The notes: generated by a model from the letters alone, not told the origin. 64,000 bases of DNA from Actinocatenispora sera (GCF_018324685.1 NZ_AP023354.1:6468426-6532425), one strand, 5' to 3'; shown: positions 8,307 to 19,024, counted from the stretch's first letter. A program made the numbers and translations.

Positions 8307-8879
8307 ATGACCGCGGACCGACCGCGCCGCGCCGACGCCGCACGCAACCGGATCCGAGTCCTGGAAGCCGCGGAGACGGTGTTCACCGAACGCGGCATCG
8401 AGGAACCGGTCGAGAAGGTGGCGCAGGCCGCCGGTGTCGGCGTCGGCACCGTCTACCGGCACTACCCGACCAAGCGGCACCTGGTCGAGGCCATCGTCGC
8501 GCGGCGCATGCGCAGGGTCGTGGACGAGGCCAGGATCCTTGCCGCCCAAGGCGATCCACGAACGGGGCTGTTCGACGTGATGAACCGGGTGATGGCCGAG
8601 GCGATCGTCAAGATGCATCTGGGCGTCACGATCGACAAGACGGGTTCCGCCGCGGCCGGTGCCGAGCCCATGGCCGAGATCGCCGGTGACCTCACGGCGG
8701 CGCTGGCGACGTTGCTCGCCCGGGCCCAGCAGGCGGACGCGGTCCGACACGATCTGGGGCCCACCGACATCCTGCAGACCTTGTACGGGCTCAGCGCCGC
8801 CGCGGAGCACTACCGCTGGAACGCCGCCGAGCGGTCGCACGCCATCGCCATCGCGGTCGACGGGCTCCGGCCCCGGTAG
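8307..8879 (+). CDS. TetR/AcrR family transcriptional regulator
   Basis: This 190-residue repressor has an N-terminal HTH at about residues 10-57 (RIRVLEAAETVFTERG, then VAQAAGVGVGTVYRHYPTKRHLVEA) and a helical ligand-binding C-terminal domain. ATG 8307 is chosen: an upstream TTG would place the start inside the operator. It is divergent from the aldo/keto reductase gene and probably represses both. The inducer is unknown. A short gap separates its end from the DUF4233 gene coming from the other side. Confidence 0.88.
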   Translation: MTADRPRRADAARNRIRVLEAAETVFTERGIEEPVEKVAQAAGVGVGTVYRHYPTKRHLVEAIVARRMRRVVDEARILAAQGDPRTGLFDVMNRVMAEAIVKMHLGVTIDKTGSAAAGAEPMAEIAGDLTAALATLLARAQQADAVRHDLGPTDILQTLYGLSAAAEHYRWNAAERSHAIAIAVDGLRPR

Positions 8880-8919
8880 CCGCCCGCGCAACCGGTCGCC
8901 CGGATCTCCGGCGCTGGGC

Positions 8920-9615
8920 TCAGATGCGTCCGAGGACTGTGCGGCGCACGTGCAACACGTACAGCCAGATCGCGGCGAACAGGCAGCCGATCACCGCGAT
9001 CGCCCAGTGCGCCACGCCCGTCGCGATGACCAGCGCCTGCAACACGATCCCGGCATACCAGGCCCAGCGCCGCTTGAGCAGCCCGATCAGCACGATCGCC
9101 AGCGCGGCCAGGATCGCCACCGCCGCCATGCCCCAGCCGGGCGCCTTCAGCATCCGCAGCGGCAACACCGCGAGCAGCAGCACCAGTGCCTCGATCGAGA
9201 GCACCCCGGCGCCGGCGCCGCGCAGCGCACCGGCCGGGTTCCGCAACCCCGACACCGGCGCCCAGCCCCCGTCGGTACCGGCCCCGGCCGGTTCGGCACC
9301 GTCGACCGCCTCGGCGCCCTCCGCGGTCTCGGTGCGATCCGCGGGCTCGGTGGACTCGCTGCCACCCGCAGGCTCGGCGGGCTCGGACCGGTCGGTGGTC
9401 TCGCCGCCATCCGCGTGCTCAGCGGGCTCGGCACCGCTCGCAGGCTCGGCGGCGCCCGCTGGAGCGGCGGCACCCGCAGGCTTGGCGCCATCCGCAGGCC
9501 CGGCGGGCTCCGCAGCTTCGGCCCGCATGCCGTTGGCCGGGGTGCCGTTCGCGGGGGTGCCGGGGGCGCCGGCGGTGCCCGGATCGCGGGCCTGGTCGGG
9601 GCGCTCGTCGGTCAT
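8920..9615 (-). CDS. DUF4233 membrane protein with long low-complexity N-terminus
   Basis: The C-terminal 100 residues form a DUF4233 domain with about four membrane helices (SIEALVLLLAVLPLRML, MAAVAILAALAIVLIGLL, YAGIVLQALVIATGVAHWAI, CLFAAIWLYVL). The first 125 residues are a disordered Ala/Pro/Glu/Gly region made of loose PAxGAEPA repeats, presumably cytoplasmic. DUF4233 genes commonly lie directly after folC in Actinobacteria, as here. The start ATG overlaps the folC stop by 4 bp, so the two are translationally coupled. The function is unknown. Confidence 0.85.
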   Translation of the reverse strand: MTDERPDQARDPGTAGAPGTPANGTPANGMRAEAAEPAGPADGAKPAGAAAPAGAAEPASGAEPAEHADGGETTDRSEPAEPAGGSESTEPADRTETAEGAEAVDGAEPAGAGTDGGWAPVSGLRNPAGALRGAGAGVLSIEALVLLLAVLPLRMLKAPGWGMAAVAILAALAIVLIGLLKRRWAWYAGIVLQALVIATGVAHWAIAVIGCLFAAIWLYVLHVRRTVLGRI

Positions 9616-10961
9616 CGCAGCAGCAGCTTCCGCGCGTCGGCGACGGTGACCACCGACCCGGTGATCAGCACACCGAGGCCGCCCAGTGCCGGATCCTCGC
9701 CCTGCTCGGACAGGCCGACCGCCTCCTGGATCGCGTCCGGCAGCTCGGGCTCGACGTGTACCCGGTCGGCGCCGAAGATCTCGGTGGCGAGCGCGGCGAG
9801 CTGCGCCACCGGCATCGCCCGCGACGACGAGTTGCGGCTCACGACGATCTCGTCGGCGACCGGCTCGAGCAGCTCCAGCATCGAGCCGACGTCCTTGTCG
9901 GTGAGCGCGGCGACCAGCACCACCAGCCGGCGGAACTCGAACTCCTCGGTCAGCGCGGTGACCGTCGCGGTCATCCCCGCCGGGTTGTGCGCCGCGTCCA
10001 GCAGCACGGTCGGCGAGGTGCGTACCCGCTCCAGCCGGCCGGGTGAGCTGACCTGCGCGAACCCGTCCCGTACCAGGTCGGCGGACAGGGCCCGGCCGCC
10101 GGCGCCGGCGCCGAACAGTGCCTCCACCGCGGCGAGCGACACCGCCGCGTTCTGCGCCTGGTGCGCGCCGTGCAGCGGCAGGAAGACGTCGGAGTACACC
10201 TCGCCGAGGCCCTGCAGGTTGAGCAGCTGGCCGCCGATCGCGACCTGCCGGCGCAGCACGCCGAACTCACTGCCCTCCCGGGCGAGGGTCGCCTCGACCT
10301 CGGCGCATCGCTCGACGATCGGCCGAACCGCCTCCTCGGCCTGCGCGGCGGCGATCAGCGTGGCGCCCTCGTGCACGATGCCCATCTTCTGGGTGGTGAT
10401 CTCGGCGATCGTGTCGCCCAGCCACTCCGAGTGGTCCAGCCCGACCGGGGTGAGCACGCACACCGGCGCGTGCAGCACGTTGGTGGCGTCGGTGGCGCCG
10501 CCGAGCCCCACCTCGACCACCGCCACGTCCACCGGCGCGTCCGCGAACGCCGCGAACGCCATCGCGGTGGTCAGCTCGAAGTAGGTCACCGGCTCCGGGT
10601 ACTCGGCGTCGACCATCGCCACCATCGGCGCGATCTCCTCGTACACCTCGACGAAGCGGCGCTCGCTGATCGACTCGCCGTCGATGGAGATGCGCTCGCG
10701 CACCGTCTCCAGGTGCGGGCTGGTGTACCGGCCGGTGCGCACGCCGTGCGTGCGCAGCAGCGAGTCGATCATCCGAGCGCTCGAGGTCTTGCCGTTCGTG
10801 CCGGTCAGGTGGATGGCCCGGAACGCGCGCTGCGGGTTGCCGAGCAGATCCAGCAGCATGATGATGCGCTCGGGCTCGAAGACCATCCGGGTGAAGCCGC
10901 GCTCCAGCAGCTCCGCGTCGACCGCCGCGAAGTCCGCCGACTCGTCGCCGCGATCAGCCAC
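9612..10961 (-). CDS. folC: Dihydrofolate synthase / folylpolyglutamate synthase
   Basis: FolC adds glutamate to dihydropteroate and to folates in the cytoplasm using ATP. The 449-residue protein has the Mur-ligase-like ATP loop [10 protein letters not shown] at residues 53-62, the substrate-side segment [13 protein letters not shown] and the central [11 protein letters not shown] motif with the conserved Asp-Asn region. The C-terminal domain carries DAAHNPAG. Its start overlaps the valS stop by 8 bp and its end overlaps the DUF4233 start by 4 bp, so valS-folC-DUF4233 is a tight operon. Length and motifs agree with the family. Confidence 0.95.
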   Translation of the reverse strand: MADRGDESADFAAVDAELLERGFTRMVFEPERIIMLLDLLGNPQRAFRAIHLTGTNGKTSSARMIDSLLRTHGVRTGRYTSPHLETVRERISIDGESISERRFVEVYEEIAPMVAMVDAEYPEPVTYFELTTAMAFAAFADAPVDVAVVEVGLGGATDATNVLHAPVCVLTPVGLDHSEWLGDTIAEITTQKMGIVHEGATLIAAAQAEEAVRPIVERCAEVEATLAREGSEFGVLRRQVAIGGQLLNLQGLGEVYSDVFLPLHGAHQAQNAAVSLAAVEALFGAGAGGRALSADLVRDGFAQVSSPGRLERVRTSPTVLLDAAHNPAGMTATVTALTEEFEFRRLVVLVAALTDKDVGSMLELLEPVADEIVVSRNSSSRAMPVAQLAALATEIFGADRVHVEPELPDAIQEAVGLSEQGEDPALGGLGVLITGSVVTVADARKLLLR

Positions 10962-13575
10962 GCCCGGCCAGCCCGGACAGCGCGGCGGTCAGACGCTCGA
11001 TGTCGGCGGTCGCGACGGCCTGCCGGTCGCGGATCTTCGCCACCACCGGCTCCGGCGCCTTGGCCAGGAACGCCTCGTTCGCCAGCTTCTTCGTCGTCCC
11101 GTCGAGCTCCTTACGGGCGGCCGCCAAGTCCTTCTCCAGCCGGGCCCGCTCGGCCGCCACGTCGATGCTGCCGCGGGTGTCCAGCTCCACCGTGACGCCG
11201 GTGACGGTGACGCTCGCGGTCGGCTCGAAGCCGTCGGACGGCTCGTTGAGCCGGGCCAGCGAACCGATCAGCTGGTGGTGGCCGCCGATGCCGGCCTCGG
11301 CCAGGCCGGCCAGCCGGGCCGCGACCCGCTGCCCCGGCTTGAGCCCCTGGTCGGAGCGGAACCGGCGGATCTCGGTGACCACCCGCTGCAGGGTGACGAC
11401 CTCGGCCTCGGCGGCGGCATCGACCAGCGACTCGTCGGCCGTCGGCCAGCTCGCCACCATCACACTGTCCGCACCGGTCAGGGTCGACCACAGCTCGTCG
11501 GTGACGAACGGCATCACCGGGTGCAGCAGCCGCAGCAGCGTGTCGAGAACGTGCCCGAGCACCCGCCGGGTCACCCGCGCGGCGTCGCCGTCGGCGGCGA
11601 GCACCGGCTTGGCCAGCTCCAGGTACCAGTCACAGACGTCGTCCCAGGCGAAGTGGTAGAGCAGGTCGCAGACCTTGGCGAACTCGTACGACTCGAACAG
11701 CCGGTCGACCTGCGACACGGTGCGCTGCAGCCGGGACAGCACCCAGCGGTCCACAGTGGACATCTCGGCCGTCGCCGGCAGGTCGCCCTCGACGGTGGCG
11801 CCGGACAGCAGCGCGAACCGGGTCGCGTTCCACAGCTTGTTGCAGAAGTTGCGGGAGCCCTGCGCCCACTCCTCGCTGACCGCCACGTCCGACCCCGGGT
11901 TCGCGCCGCGGGCCAGGGTGAACCGGGTGGCGTCGGCGCCGAAGGAGTCCATCCACTCCAGCGGATCGACCACGTTGCCCCGCGACTTCGACATCTTCTT
12001 GCCGAACTGGTCGCGCACCAGGCCGTGCAGCACCACCTGATCGAACGGCTGCCGGCCGTCCATTGCGTACAGCCCGAACATCATCATCCGGACGACCCAG
12101 AAGAACAGGATGTCGTAGCCGGTGACCAGCACGCTGGTCGGGTAGAACCTCGCCAGCTCCGGCGTCTGCGCCGGCCAGCCGAGGGTCGAGAACGGCCACA
12201 GCGCCGACGAGAACCAGGTGTCCAGCACGTCGGAGTCCTGCGTCCAGCCGTCGCCGGTCGGCGGTTCCTCGTCCGGACCGACGCACACCATCTCGCCGCC
12301 CGGCCCGTACCAGATCGGGATCCGGTGGCCCCACCACAGCTGCCGCGAGATGCACCAGTCGTGCATGTTGTCGACCCAGTCGAAGTAGCGCTTGCGCTGC
12401 TCGACCGGGTGGATGGTGACCCGGCCGTCGCGCACCGCGTCGCCGGCCGCCTTGGCCAGCGGCTCGACCTTGACGAACCACTGCTTGCTCAACCGCGGCT
12501 CGACGGTCGTGTTGCAGCGCGAGCAGTGCCCGACGGCGTGCACGTACGGCCGCTTCTCGGCGACGATGCGGCCCTGCTCGCGCAGCGCCGCCACGATCGC
12601 CGGCCGCGCCTCGAACCGGTCCAGCCCCTCGAACGGGCCGTGCGCGATGATCACCCCGTGCTCGTCGAGCACCGTGATCGACGGCAGGTCGTGCCGCCGC
12701 CCGATCTCGAAGTCGTTCGGGTCGTGCGCCGGGGTCACCTTGACCGCACCGGTACCGAACTCGGGGTCGACGTGCCCGTCGGCCACCACCGGGATCCGGC
12801 GGCCGGTGAACGGCAGCTCCACGGTGCGGCCGACCAGGTGCGCGTAGCGCTCGTCGTCCGGGTGCACCGCGATCGCGGTGTCACCGAGCATCGTCTCGGC
12901 CCGCGTCGTGGCCACCACGATCGCGTCGTCACCCTCGCCGTACCGGATGGAGACGAGCTCACCGTCGTCGTCGGAGTGCTCGACCTCGATGTCGCTCAGC
13001 GCGGTCAGGCAGCGCGGGCACCAGTTGATGATGCGCTCGGCGCGGTAGATCAGGCCCTCGGAGTAGAGCCGCTTGAAGATCGTCAGCACCGCGCGGGACA
13101 GCCCGGCGTCCATGGTGAACCGCTCGCGGCTCCAGTCGACCGAGTCGCCGAGCCGGCGCATCTGGCCGAGGATCCGGCCGCCGAACTCCTCCTTCCACTG
13201 CCACACCCGCTTGACGAACGCGTCCCGGCCGAGGTCGTGCCGGGACTTGCCGTCCTGCTCGGCGAGCTGGCGCTCCACCACGTTCTGGGTGGCGATGCCG
13301 GCGTGGTCCATGCCCGGCATCCAGAGCGCCTCGTAGCCCTGCATCCGGCGGCGGCGGATCAGCGAGTCCTGGATGGTGTGGTCGAGCGCGTGGCCCATGT
13401 GCAGCGAACCGGTCACGTTCGGGGGCGGGATCACGATCGAGAACGGCGGCCGCTGCGACGCCGCGTCCACCCCGAAATACCCCGCCGATACCCACTGCTC
13501 GTAGCGGCGGGCCTCTACCTCGCCGGGCTGGTACGCAGCGGACAGGTCGGGCTGGGTCTGCGGAGTCACGGTCAC
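10954..13575 (-). CDS. valS: Valyl-tRNA synthetase
   Basis: ValS charges tRNA-Val with valine and edits mischarged threonine. The 873-residue protein has [15 protein letters not shown] with the class I HMGH signature at residues 59-62, the CP1 editing domain in the middle, and KKMSKSRGN as the second class I signature. The anticodon-binding domain includes [10 protein letters not shown]-terminal coiled coil from about residue 800 ([19 protein letters not shown]) is the usual tRNA-contacting arm of ValRS. It is the first gene of the valS-folC-DUF4233 operon. The start at 13575 follows a purine-rich stretch; a GTG two codons earlier is an alternative. Confidence 0.97.
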   Translation of the reverse strand: MTVTPQTQPDLSAAYQPGEVEARRYEQWVSAGYFGVDAASQRPPFSIVIPPPNVTGSLHMGHALDHTIQDSLIRRRRMQGYEALWMPGMDHAGIATQNVVERQLAEQDGKSRHDLGRDAFVKRVWQWKEEFGGRILGQMRRLGDSVDWSRERFTMDAGLSRAVLTIFKRLYSEGLIYRAERIINWCPRCLTALSDIEVEHSDDDGELVSIRYGEGDDAIVVATTRAETMLGDTAIAVHPDDERYAHLVGRTVELPFTGRRIPVVADGHVDPEFGTGAVKVTPAHDPNDFEIGRRHDLPSITVLDEHGVIIAHGPFEGLDRFEARPAIVAALREQGRIVAEKRPYVHAVGHCSRCNTTVEPRLSKQWFVKVEPLAKAAGDAVRDGRVTIHPVEQRKRYFDWVDNMHDWCISRQLWWGHRIPIWYGPGGEMVCVGPDEEPPTGDGWTQDSDVLDTWFSSALWPFSTLGWPAQTPELARFYPTSVLVTGYDILFFWVVRMMMFGLYAMDGRQPFDQVVLHGLVRDQFGKKMSKSRGNVVDPLEWMDSFGADATRFTLARGANPGSDVAVSEEWAQGSRNFCNKLWNATRFALLSGATVEGDLPATAEMSTVDRWVLSRLQRTVSQVDRLFESYEFAKVCDLLYHFAWDDVCDWYLELAKPVLAADGDAARVTRRVLGHVLDTLLRLLHPVMPFVTDELWSTLTGADSVMVASWPTADESLVDAAAEAEVVTLQRVVTEIRRFRSDQGLKPGQRVAARLAGLAEAGIGGHHQLIGSLARLNEPSDGFEPTASVTVTGVTVELDTRGSIDVAAERARLEKDLAAARKELDGTTKKLANEAFLAKAPEPVVAKIRDRQAVATADIERLTAALSGLAGRG

Positions 13576-13760
13576 CCCAACGAGTCTACGGAGCCCACGT
13601 CACGCGATGCCACGGGGCGCCCGCCGTCGACCGGTCCGCCCGAGGTCTGCGCAGCCGCCGTCAGCGAGGCGATGCTCGGGCGGACGGGCTTCGAGACCCG
13701 GCCGCCGCCGGCCGACCACGGGCGCGGTCGCCGAACGACCGACCACGGACCCGCGTACGC

Positions 13761-13802
13761 AACGTGGACAGGTAAACGTGGACAGGTAAACGTGGACAGG
13801 TA
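13761..13802. repeat. 14-bp tandem repeat, three copies (AACGTGGACAGGTA)
   Basis: The core CGTGGACAGGTA starts at 13763, 13777 and 13791 with an exact 14-bp period. The period is not a multiple of three and the array lies upstream of valS. It may be a slippage array or a set of direct binding sites. Confidence 0.85.
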
Positions 13803-13824
13803 GCCGGGGCGGACGAGTCAGGGC

Positions 13825-13866
13825 GGACTTGCCGGGCCGGACTTGCCGGGCCGGACTTGCCGGGGC
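13825..13866. repeat. 14-bp tandem repeat, three copies (GGACTTGCCGGGCC)
   Basis: GGACTT starts at 13825, 13839 and 13853 with an exact 14-bp period. This array begins 23 bp after the end of the preceding 14-bp array, has the same period and copy number, and shares the GGAC core. Confidence 0.85.
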
Positions 13867-14015
13867 GGGCGAGCCGAGGCGGGACGAATCACGGCAAATG
13901 CGGCCTGTCGGGCTTCGTCACTTCCGGTCGTTGCCCGGTCAGGCCTCGCGCCACCACCACCGGCCCCTACCAGAAGGCCCGCGCACGCGCCGCGGGCGCA
14001 CCGAGTGCAACGCCT

Positions 14016-14549
14016 TCACTGCCAGGGGCCGTGCGGCCCGGGCCCGTACTGCCCTGGCCCGTACTGCCCCGGCCCGTACCCGTACTGCCCGTACGGATCG
14101 GCCGGCGGCGGCTGCTGCAGCACGGTGCCGGAGCGGTACCAGGCCATGGTGTCCGGCCGGCGCAGCACGAACAGCGCGTAGATGCCGCAGGGGATGCCGG
14201 CCAGCAGGCAGCACCCGGTGAACGGCACGATCGCGAGCACCGCACCCACCGTGGACAACCGGCGGTTGCGGCGGCGCAGCATCTGCACCCCGCCGATGAT
14301 CGTCGCCGGCGACAGGAACACCGTCAGCACCGGCGAGAAGAGGATGACGTACGCGACGACGTCGCTGCCGCCGAAGCTCACCTCCTGCACCTCGTCGTGC
14401 AGCTCCGACAGGCCGGCGGCCATCCAGATCGCCGCGCAGACGAAACTCGCGCCGCCGGACAGGATCAGCGCGATCGCGGCGCCGGTCACGCCACGCGGTC
14501 GGGAATGCATCGGGGCCGCTGTCGCGGGCTGGTACGGCTGGTACGCCAT
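14016..14549 (-). CDS. Membrane protein with proline/tyrosine-rich tail
   Basis: This 177-residue membrane protein is of unknown function. A short N-terminal YQPYQP segment precedes about four membrane helices (AAIALILSGGASFVCAAIWMA, AYVILFSPVLTVFLS, then VGAVLAIVPFTGCCLLAGIPCGIYALFVL). The C-terminus is a repetitive YGPGQYGPGQYGPG tail. The layout resembles DUF4190-like actinobacterial membrane proteins. ATG 14549 is used because the helices begin soon after it. It is divergent from the 290-residue exported protein at 14772, and the 222-bp shared region should hold both promoters. Confidence 0.68.
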   Translation of the reverse strand: MAYQPYQPATAAPMHSRPRGVTGAAIALILSGGASFVCAAIWMAAGLSELHDEVQEVSFGGSDVVAYVILFSPVLTVFLSPATIIGGVQMLRRRNRRLSTVGAVLAIVPFTGCCLLAGIPCGIYALFVLRRPDTMAWYRSGTVLQQPPPADPYGQYGYGPGQYGPGQYGPGPHGPWQ

Positions 14550-14771
14550 GATCGCAAGATAGCCGCCCGGCTCCACCCAGGCCGTCGGCCTTTCGTACCG
14601 GGCGTCCCGATCCACCGAAAGGCCGAGGCCGTAACGCCGGAACGGACGATAACGTGTCTCGGCCCCACGCCAGCTCCATCACCGGCGGCCCCGGCGGTAC
14701 GACCCTGCCGTACCGCTGCGCCGATCCCCGGACACCTCCACGCCCCGGGGCCGCCGCATCGTAGGAGCAGC

Positions 14772-15644
14772 ATGGCCTCAGCAGACGACCCCGCACCGCT
14801 CACCGACGGCGCGCAACCCGCGGAGCCGGGCCGGATGCCGCGGACCGTCGGGCCTGCCGCGTCGCCCGGACCGCCGCGATGTGCGGCATCGTCGGTGACC
14901 CCGCAGGCTCCACCGGCCGCGGCGACTTCCGACCCAGCGCCAAGCGCGGCGACTCCCTCCCCAGCCCCGGACCCGGCGCCTCCGGGGTCGGCGGTCTCGG
15001 CCGCTCCCCTGGTGTGGCCGGACCCGGCGAGTCCCGGGGCGCAGCCGGAGCCGCGACGGAAGCTCCCCTGCAGGCTGCTGACCGGGCTTCGGATCGCGGT
15101 CGTCGCGGTACTGCTCCTCGGCGCCGGCGGGTTCCTGACCTGGCCGAAGATCCGGGCCGCTCTCAACCCGGACGCGGGCACCAGGCTGACCGTACCGGCC
15201 CGAGCTGGTGGGCTACGCAGGACCGATGCCCCAGACCTCCTGGCCGGGGCGGATCCTGCGATGCTCTCCACTCTCCGCAGCAGGATCTCCGCCGTGTACG
15301 GCGTCCCCGGCACGAGCGACGGACCGGTCGCGGTCGTGGGCGGTCTGTTCGCGCATCCCGCCACCGACGAACCCGACGATGCGGTCGACGGATTGTTCCT
15401 CGCCCTGTCGTACAGCGATGTGCGGGCGAGCGGCAGGCGTCTTGTCGTCCCACCACGCCCCGTCGACGGCTCCATGACCTGCGCCGCGATCACCGTCACG
15501 GGCGGTGGGACCGCGGCACACGGCGGATTCTGTGTCTGGGTGAACCGAGCCGCGGTGGTGGAACTGTTCACGGTCGATCACGACGTCGACGAAACCATCC
15601 GGTACGCCAGGCGGGTGCTGCCCGACATCGTGCACCGGGACTGA
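14772..15644 (+). CDS. Single-pass exported protein, paralogue of the next gene
   Basis: This 290-residue protein has a disordered Ala/Pro/Ser-rich cytoplasmic part (residues 1-100), one membrane helix (about 105-125, [18 protein letters not shown]) and an extracellular domain of about 165 residues. The outer domain contains two cysteines in [11 protein letters not shown] and [13 protein letters not shown] that could form a disulfide, and ends [11 protein letters not shown]. The next gene has the same layout and endings, so the pair arose by duplication. ATG 14772 follows GTAGGAG. No function is assigned; the domain is seen here as an actinobacterial membrane-anchored hypothetical. Confidence 0.75.
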   Translation: MASADDPAPLTDGAQPAEPGRMPRTVGPAASPGPPRCAASSVTPQAPPAAATSDPAPSAATPSPAPDPAPPGSAVSAAPLVWPDPASPGAQPEPRRKLPCRLLTGLRIAVVAVLLLGAGGFLTWPKIRAALNPDAGTRLTVPARAGGLRRTDAPDLLAGADPAMLSTLRSRISAVYGVPGTSDGPVAVVGGLFAHPATDEPDDAVDGLFLALSYSDVRASGRRLVVPPRPVDGSMTCAAITVTGGGTAAHGGFCVWVNRAAVVELFTVDHDVDETIRYARRVLPDIVHRD

Positions 15645-15697
15645 CCGCTGGCCGGGGGTCGTACCCTGGCGGCACCCGCATCCCGATCGGAGCACCG

Positions 15698-16678
15698 ATG
15701 TCCTCGCCGTACCCCCCAGGTCCCCCCGGCCCGGATCCGCAGTGGCAGCCACAGCAGTACGAGGTGTCGCCGTTCGGCGACCGGGGCCAGCCGGGCGGCC
15801 AGCCCGGTGGCCAGCCGTACGGGGGCGGGCAGCCGGCGGCGCCGCAGTACGGGGGCGGGCAGCCGGCGGCGCCGCAGTACGGCCAAGGGCAGCCACCGGG
15901 ATCGCCGTACGGCGCGGGCGGGTACCCGGCGGGGCCGTACGGGGCCGAGGCGCCCGGCACCGCGTACGGCGTGCCGCCCGCCGGCGGGCCCGGCTACCCG
16001 ACTCCGGACTACCCGGCGTCGGGATACCCCGGCGCGGGCTACCCGGCGCCGGGGTATCCGGCGCCCGCGCCACCGGTACCGGCGAAGAAGTCCCGGACCG
16101 GGCTGATCATCACGCTGGCCTGTGTCGGCGCCCTGCTGCTGGTCCTGTGCGGCATCGGCGGGTACGCGGCGGTGCAGGGCACGGTCGGCATCGGCCTCGG
16201 CGCCAAGAACTCCGCCACCACGCTGTCCACCCCGGACTCGGCCGACGGCCTGACCAAGAAGCCCGGCGACACGGTCGCCGCGTCGATGAAGCGCGAGCTG
16301 GACGGCGAGGAGGAGTTCGCCACCACCATCGGCGCCGCGTACACCGACGGCTCGGACACCACCGTCTACGTGTGGGGCGGCACCATGGACAGCTCGCTGG
16401 ACAGCGTCGAGAACCACCTCGACGACTTCTTCTCCGGCCTGTCCGGCGACTCGGTGACGGTCAGCGGACAGCACTCGGTCGACCCGCCGTCCGCGGTCGG
16501 CGGGTCGATGGAATGCGCCAAGGTCGACTTCGGGTCGTCCGGTGCCAAGGGCGGGGTCTGCGCCTGGGCCGACCGGGTCGCCCTCGTCGGCGTGATGAGC
16601 CTGACCAGCGACGAGCCGACCGTCGAGACGCTCGCCGGCAAGCTTCTCCCCGACGTCGTACACAAGGGCGGCAGCTGA
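15698..16678 (+). CDS. Proline/glycine/tyrosine-rich single-pass exported protein
   Basis: This 326-residue protein begins with about 125 residues of low-complexity sequence containing ten-residue [10 protein letters not shown] repeats (DNA repeats around 15820-15895) and later [10 protein letters not shown] repeats. A membrane helix follows (about 135-160, [21 protein letters not shown]), then an extracellular domain with the cysteine pair [10 protein letters not shown] and [13 protein letters not shown] and the ending [11 protein letters not shown]. It is a paralogue of the preceding gene and lies 53 bp behind it on the same strand, with GGAGCACCG upstream of the ATG. The pair probably acts at the envelope; the role is unknown. 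A very strong terminator follows. Confidence 0.78.
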   Translation: MSSPYPPGPPGPDPQWQPQQYEVSPFGDRGQPGGQPGGQPYGGGQPAAPQYGGGQPAAPQYGQGQPPGSPYGAGGYPAGPYGAEAPGTAYGVPPAGGPGYPTPDYPASGYPGAGYPAPGYPAPAPPVPAKKSRTGLIITLACVGALLLVLCGIGGYAAVQGTVGIGLGAKNSATTLSTPDSADGLTKKPGDTVAASMKRELDGEEEFATTIGAAYTDGSDTTVYVWGGTMDSSLDSVENHLDDFFSGLSGDSVTVSGQHSVDPPSAVGGSMECAKVDFGSSGAKGGVCAWADRVALVGVMSLTSDEPTVETLAGKLLPDVVHKGGS

Positions 16679-16850
16679 CCGCCCCACGAACCAGCGTCGC
16701 TCCGACCGCCCGCGAACCTGGGCCGAGCGCGCCGGCGTCAAGCCGACCGGGCCGACCGCGCCGGCGCCAGACCGACCGCGCCGACCGCGCCGACCGCGCC
16801 CGACCAAGCCGGCGTCGGACCGACCGGGCCGAGTGCACCGGCAACACGGA

Positions 16851-16894
16851 GACGACGAAACGGCCCGGGCGATCGCCCGGGCCGTTTCGTCGTC
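16851..16894. terminator. Perfect 44-bp palindrome, bidirectional terminator
   Basis: The arms GACGACGAAACGGCCCGGGC and their exact reverse complement meet at a self-complementary GATC, giving 22 uninterrupted base pairs. It lies between two converging genes, 172 bp after the exported-protein stop and 7 bp from the clpX stop, so it can stop transcription from both sides. Confidence 0.85.
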
Positions 16895-16901
16895 TGGTCG
16901 G

Positions 16902-18194
16902 TCAGGCCGACTTCTCGCGGCGCTCCCGGGTACGCGTCTCGCGCGCCTCGCGCGGCACGATCGTCGGGTTCACGTTCTCCAGCACCACGTCGCGGGTCAC
17001 CACCACGCGGGCCACGTCCAGCCGGGACGGGATCTCGTACATCACGGGGAGCAGGACCTCCTCCATGATGGCGCGCAGTCCGCGGGCGCCGGTGCCGCGC
17101 AGGATCGCCTGGTCGGCGATGGCCGCGAGCGCCTCAGGGTCGAACGCCAGCTCGACACCGTCCAGCTCGAACAGCCGCACGTACTGCTTGACCAGCGCGT
17201 TCTTCGGCTCCTGCAGGATCCGGATGAGCGCGTCGCGGTCCAGGTTGCGCACGCTGGTGACGATCGGCAGCCGGCCGTTGAACTCCGGGATCATGCCGAA
17301 CTTGAGCAGGTCCTCCGGCATCACGTCGGCGAACACGTCGTCGGTGGAGCGCTCTTCCTTGCTGTGCAGCTGGGCGCCGAAACCGATGCCCTTGCGGCCG
17401 ACCCGCTGCTCGATGATCTTCTCGAGACCGGCGAACGCGCCACCGCAGATGAACAGCACGTTGGTGGTGTCGATCTGGATGAACTCCTGGTGCGGGTGCT
17501 TGCGGCCGCCCTGCGGCGGGACGCTCGCGGTGGTGCCCTCCAGGATCTTCAGCAGCGCCTGCTGGACGCCCTCGCCGGACACGTCGCGGGTGATCGACGG
17601 GTTCTCGCTCTTGCGGGCCACCTTGTCGATCTCGTCGATGTAGATGATGCCCGTTTCGGCGCGTTTGACGTCGTAGTCGGCCGCCTGGATGAGTTTGAGG
17701 AGAATGTTCTCCACGTCCTCGCCGACGTAGCCGGCCTCGGTCAGCGCGGTCGCGTCCGCCATCGCGAACGGCACGTTGAGCATCCGGGCCAGGGTCTGCG
17801 CCAGATGCGTCTTGCCGCAGCCCGTCGGCCCGATGAGCAGGATGTTCGACTTGGCCAGCTCGACCGGGTCAGCGCCCGAGGTGCGGTGCCCGGCGGCATC
17901 CGCCTGGATGCGCTTGTAGTGGTTGTAGACCGCCACCGACAGGGCGCGCTTGGCCCCGTCCTGACCCACCACGTACTGGTCGAGGAACTCGCAGATCTCC
18001 TTGGGCTTGGGCAGCTCGTCCCACTTGACGTCGCCCGACTCGCTCAGCTCTTCCTCGATGATCTCGTTGCACAGGTCGATGCACTCGTCGCAGATGTAGA
18101 CCCCAGGGCCCGCGATGAGCTTCTTGACCTGCTTCTGGGACTTCCCGCAGAAGGAACACTTGAGCAGGTCACCGCCGTCGCCGATCCGTGCCAC
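16902..18194 (-). CDS. clpX: ATP-dependent Clp protease, ATPase subunit ClpX
   Basis: ClpX unfolds substrates and feeds them to the ClpP proteolytic chamber. The 430-residue protein has the N-terminal zinc-binding domain (CSFCGKSQ, then ICDECIDLC), the AAA+ domain with Walker A GPTGCGKT and Walker [10 protein letters not shown], the ClpP-docking IGF loop ([10 protein letters not shown]) and the sensor-2 region GTGARGLR. Length and all key motifs are normal. It is the last gene of the leftward tig-clpP1-clpP2-clpX block, 143 bp after clpP2, so it may also have its own promoter. Confidence 0.97.
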   Translation of the reverse strand: MARIGDGGDLLKCSFCGKSQKQVKKLIAGPGVYICDECIDLCNEIIEEELSESGDVKWDELPKPKEICEFLDQYVVGQDGAKRALSVAVYNHYKRIQADAAGHRTSGADPVELAKSNILLIGPTGCGKTHLAQTLARMLNVPFAMADATALTEAGYVGEDVENILLKLIQAADYDVKRAETGIIYIDEIDKVARKSENPSITRDVSGEGVQQALLKILEGTTASVPPQGGRKHPHQEFIQIDTTNVLFICGGAFAGLEKIIEQRVGRKGIGFGAQLHSKEERSTDDVFADVMPEDLLKFGMIPEFNGRLPIVTSVRNLDRDALIRILQEPKNALVKQYVRLFELDGVELAFDPEALAAIADQAILRGTGARGLRAIMEEVLLPVMYEIPSRLDVARVVVTRDVVLENVNPTIVPREARETRTRERREKSA

Positions 18195-18298
18195 CTACGA
18201 CTCCCCTGCACCGGCGGCCGGGGCACCCGACCGCTCCTGACTGATTCGCGCTGCACCTGCTCCAGCGCCGTACCTGTCGAACAGACTCTTCGACCGTA

Positions 18299-18333
18299 CC
18301 CGCTCGGAGGCCCGAAACGGACCCCCGAGCGGG
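18299..18333 (-). terminator. Hairpin between clpP2 and clpX
   Basis: Arms CCCGCTCGG (18299-18307) and CCGAGCGGG (18325-18333) form a perfect 9-bp stem five bases after the clpP2 stop. With no T-run it may be a partial terminator or an mRNA-stabilising stem inside the operon. Confidence 0.45.
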
Positions 18334-18337
18334 GCTT

Positions 18338-19024
18338 TCAGCCCGCCACCGCCGCGGCCGCGTTCTTCTTGCGGCTCGGCAGCACCTGGTCGACCAGCCC
18401 GTACGCCATCGCCTCGTCGGCCGTGAGGATCTTGTCACGGTCGATGTCCCGCTTGACCTGCTCGACGTCGCGGTCCGAGTGCTTGGAGATCAGGTCTTCC
18501 AGCAGCGTGCGCATCCGCATGATCTCCCGCGCCTGGATCTCGATGTCGGACCCCTGACCGTACCCGCCTTCGGTCGCCGGCTGGTGGATGATGATCCGCG
18601 AGTTGGGCAGCGCCATCCGCTTGCCGGGCGCACCGGCCGCCAGCAGCACCGCCGCGGCGGACGCGGCCTGGCCCAGGCAGGCGGTGGAGATGTCACACCG
18701 GATGTACTGCATCGTGTCGTAGATCGCGGTCATCGCGGTGAACGAGCCACCCGGCGAGTTGATGTACATGGTGATGTCGCGGTCGGGGTCCATCGACTCC
18801 AGCGCGAGCAGCTGCGCCATCACGTCGTTGGCCGACACGTCGTCGATCTGCGCGCCGAGGAAGATGATCCGCTCCTCGAACATCAGGTTGTACGGGTTGG
18901 ACTCCTTCACCCCGTACGACGTGCGCTCGACGAACGACGGCAGGATGTAGCGGTTCTGCACCGGCGCGAAACCGGTCGGCATGGCGACCCCGCCGAACGG
19001 GCTGCCGGGTGTGGAAAGACTCAT
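18338..19024 (-). CDS. clpP2: Clp protease proteolytic subunit ClpP2
   Basis: This is one of the two non-identical ClpP rings that actinobacteria combine into an active ClpP1P2 protease. The 228-residue protein has the catalytic triad Ser122 ([10 protein letters not shown]), His147 (IIIHQPA) and Asp197 (DIDRDKI). The ATG at 19024 gives an N-terminal propeptide-like stretch before [10 protein letters not shown], in keeping with processed actinobacterial ClpP2. It follows clpP1 by 50 bp on the same strand and precedes clpX. Confidence 0.96.
   Translation of the reverse strand: MSLSTPGSPFGGVAMPTGFAPVQNRYILPSFVERTSYGVKESNPYNLMFEERIIFLGAQIDDVSANDVMAQLLALESMDPDRDITMYINSPGGSFTAMTAIYDTMQYIRCDISTACLGQAASAAAVLLAAGAPGKRMALPNSRIIIHQPATEGGYGQGSDIEIQAREIMRMRTLLEDLISKHSDRDVEQVKRDIDRDKILTADEAMAYGLVDQVLPSRKKNAAAAVAG

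Larger units (their letters stand above)
13576..14015. other. 440-bp gene-free region with two 14-bp tandem arrays
   Basis: No convincing gene is seen between valS and the membrane protein at 14016. The segment holds the valS promoter region and two short tandem arrays listed separately. A weak reading frame crosses it but has no start with a ribosome site and no coding pattern. Confidence 0.55.

Noticed and set aside
10684-13803. Open frame of over 1000 codons on the plus strand across valS
   Set aside because: It is the antisense shadow of valS and folC; composition follows the high GC3 of the real strand and no domain appears.
15820-15900. Possible CRISPR-like or minisatellite repeats
   Set aside because: These are in-frame ten-codon [10 protein letters not shown] repeats within a coding region; no spacers and no cas genes are present.
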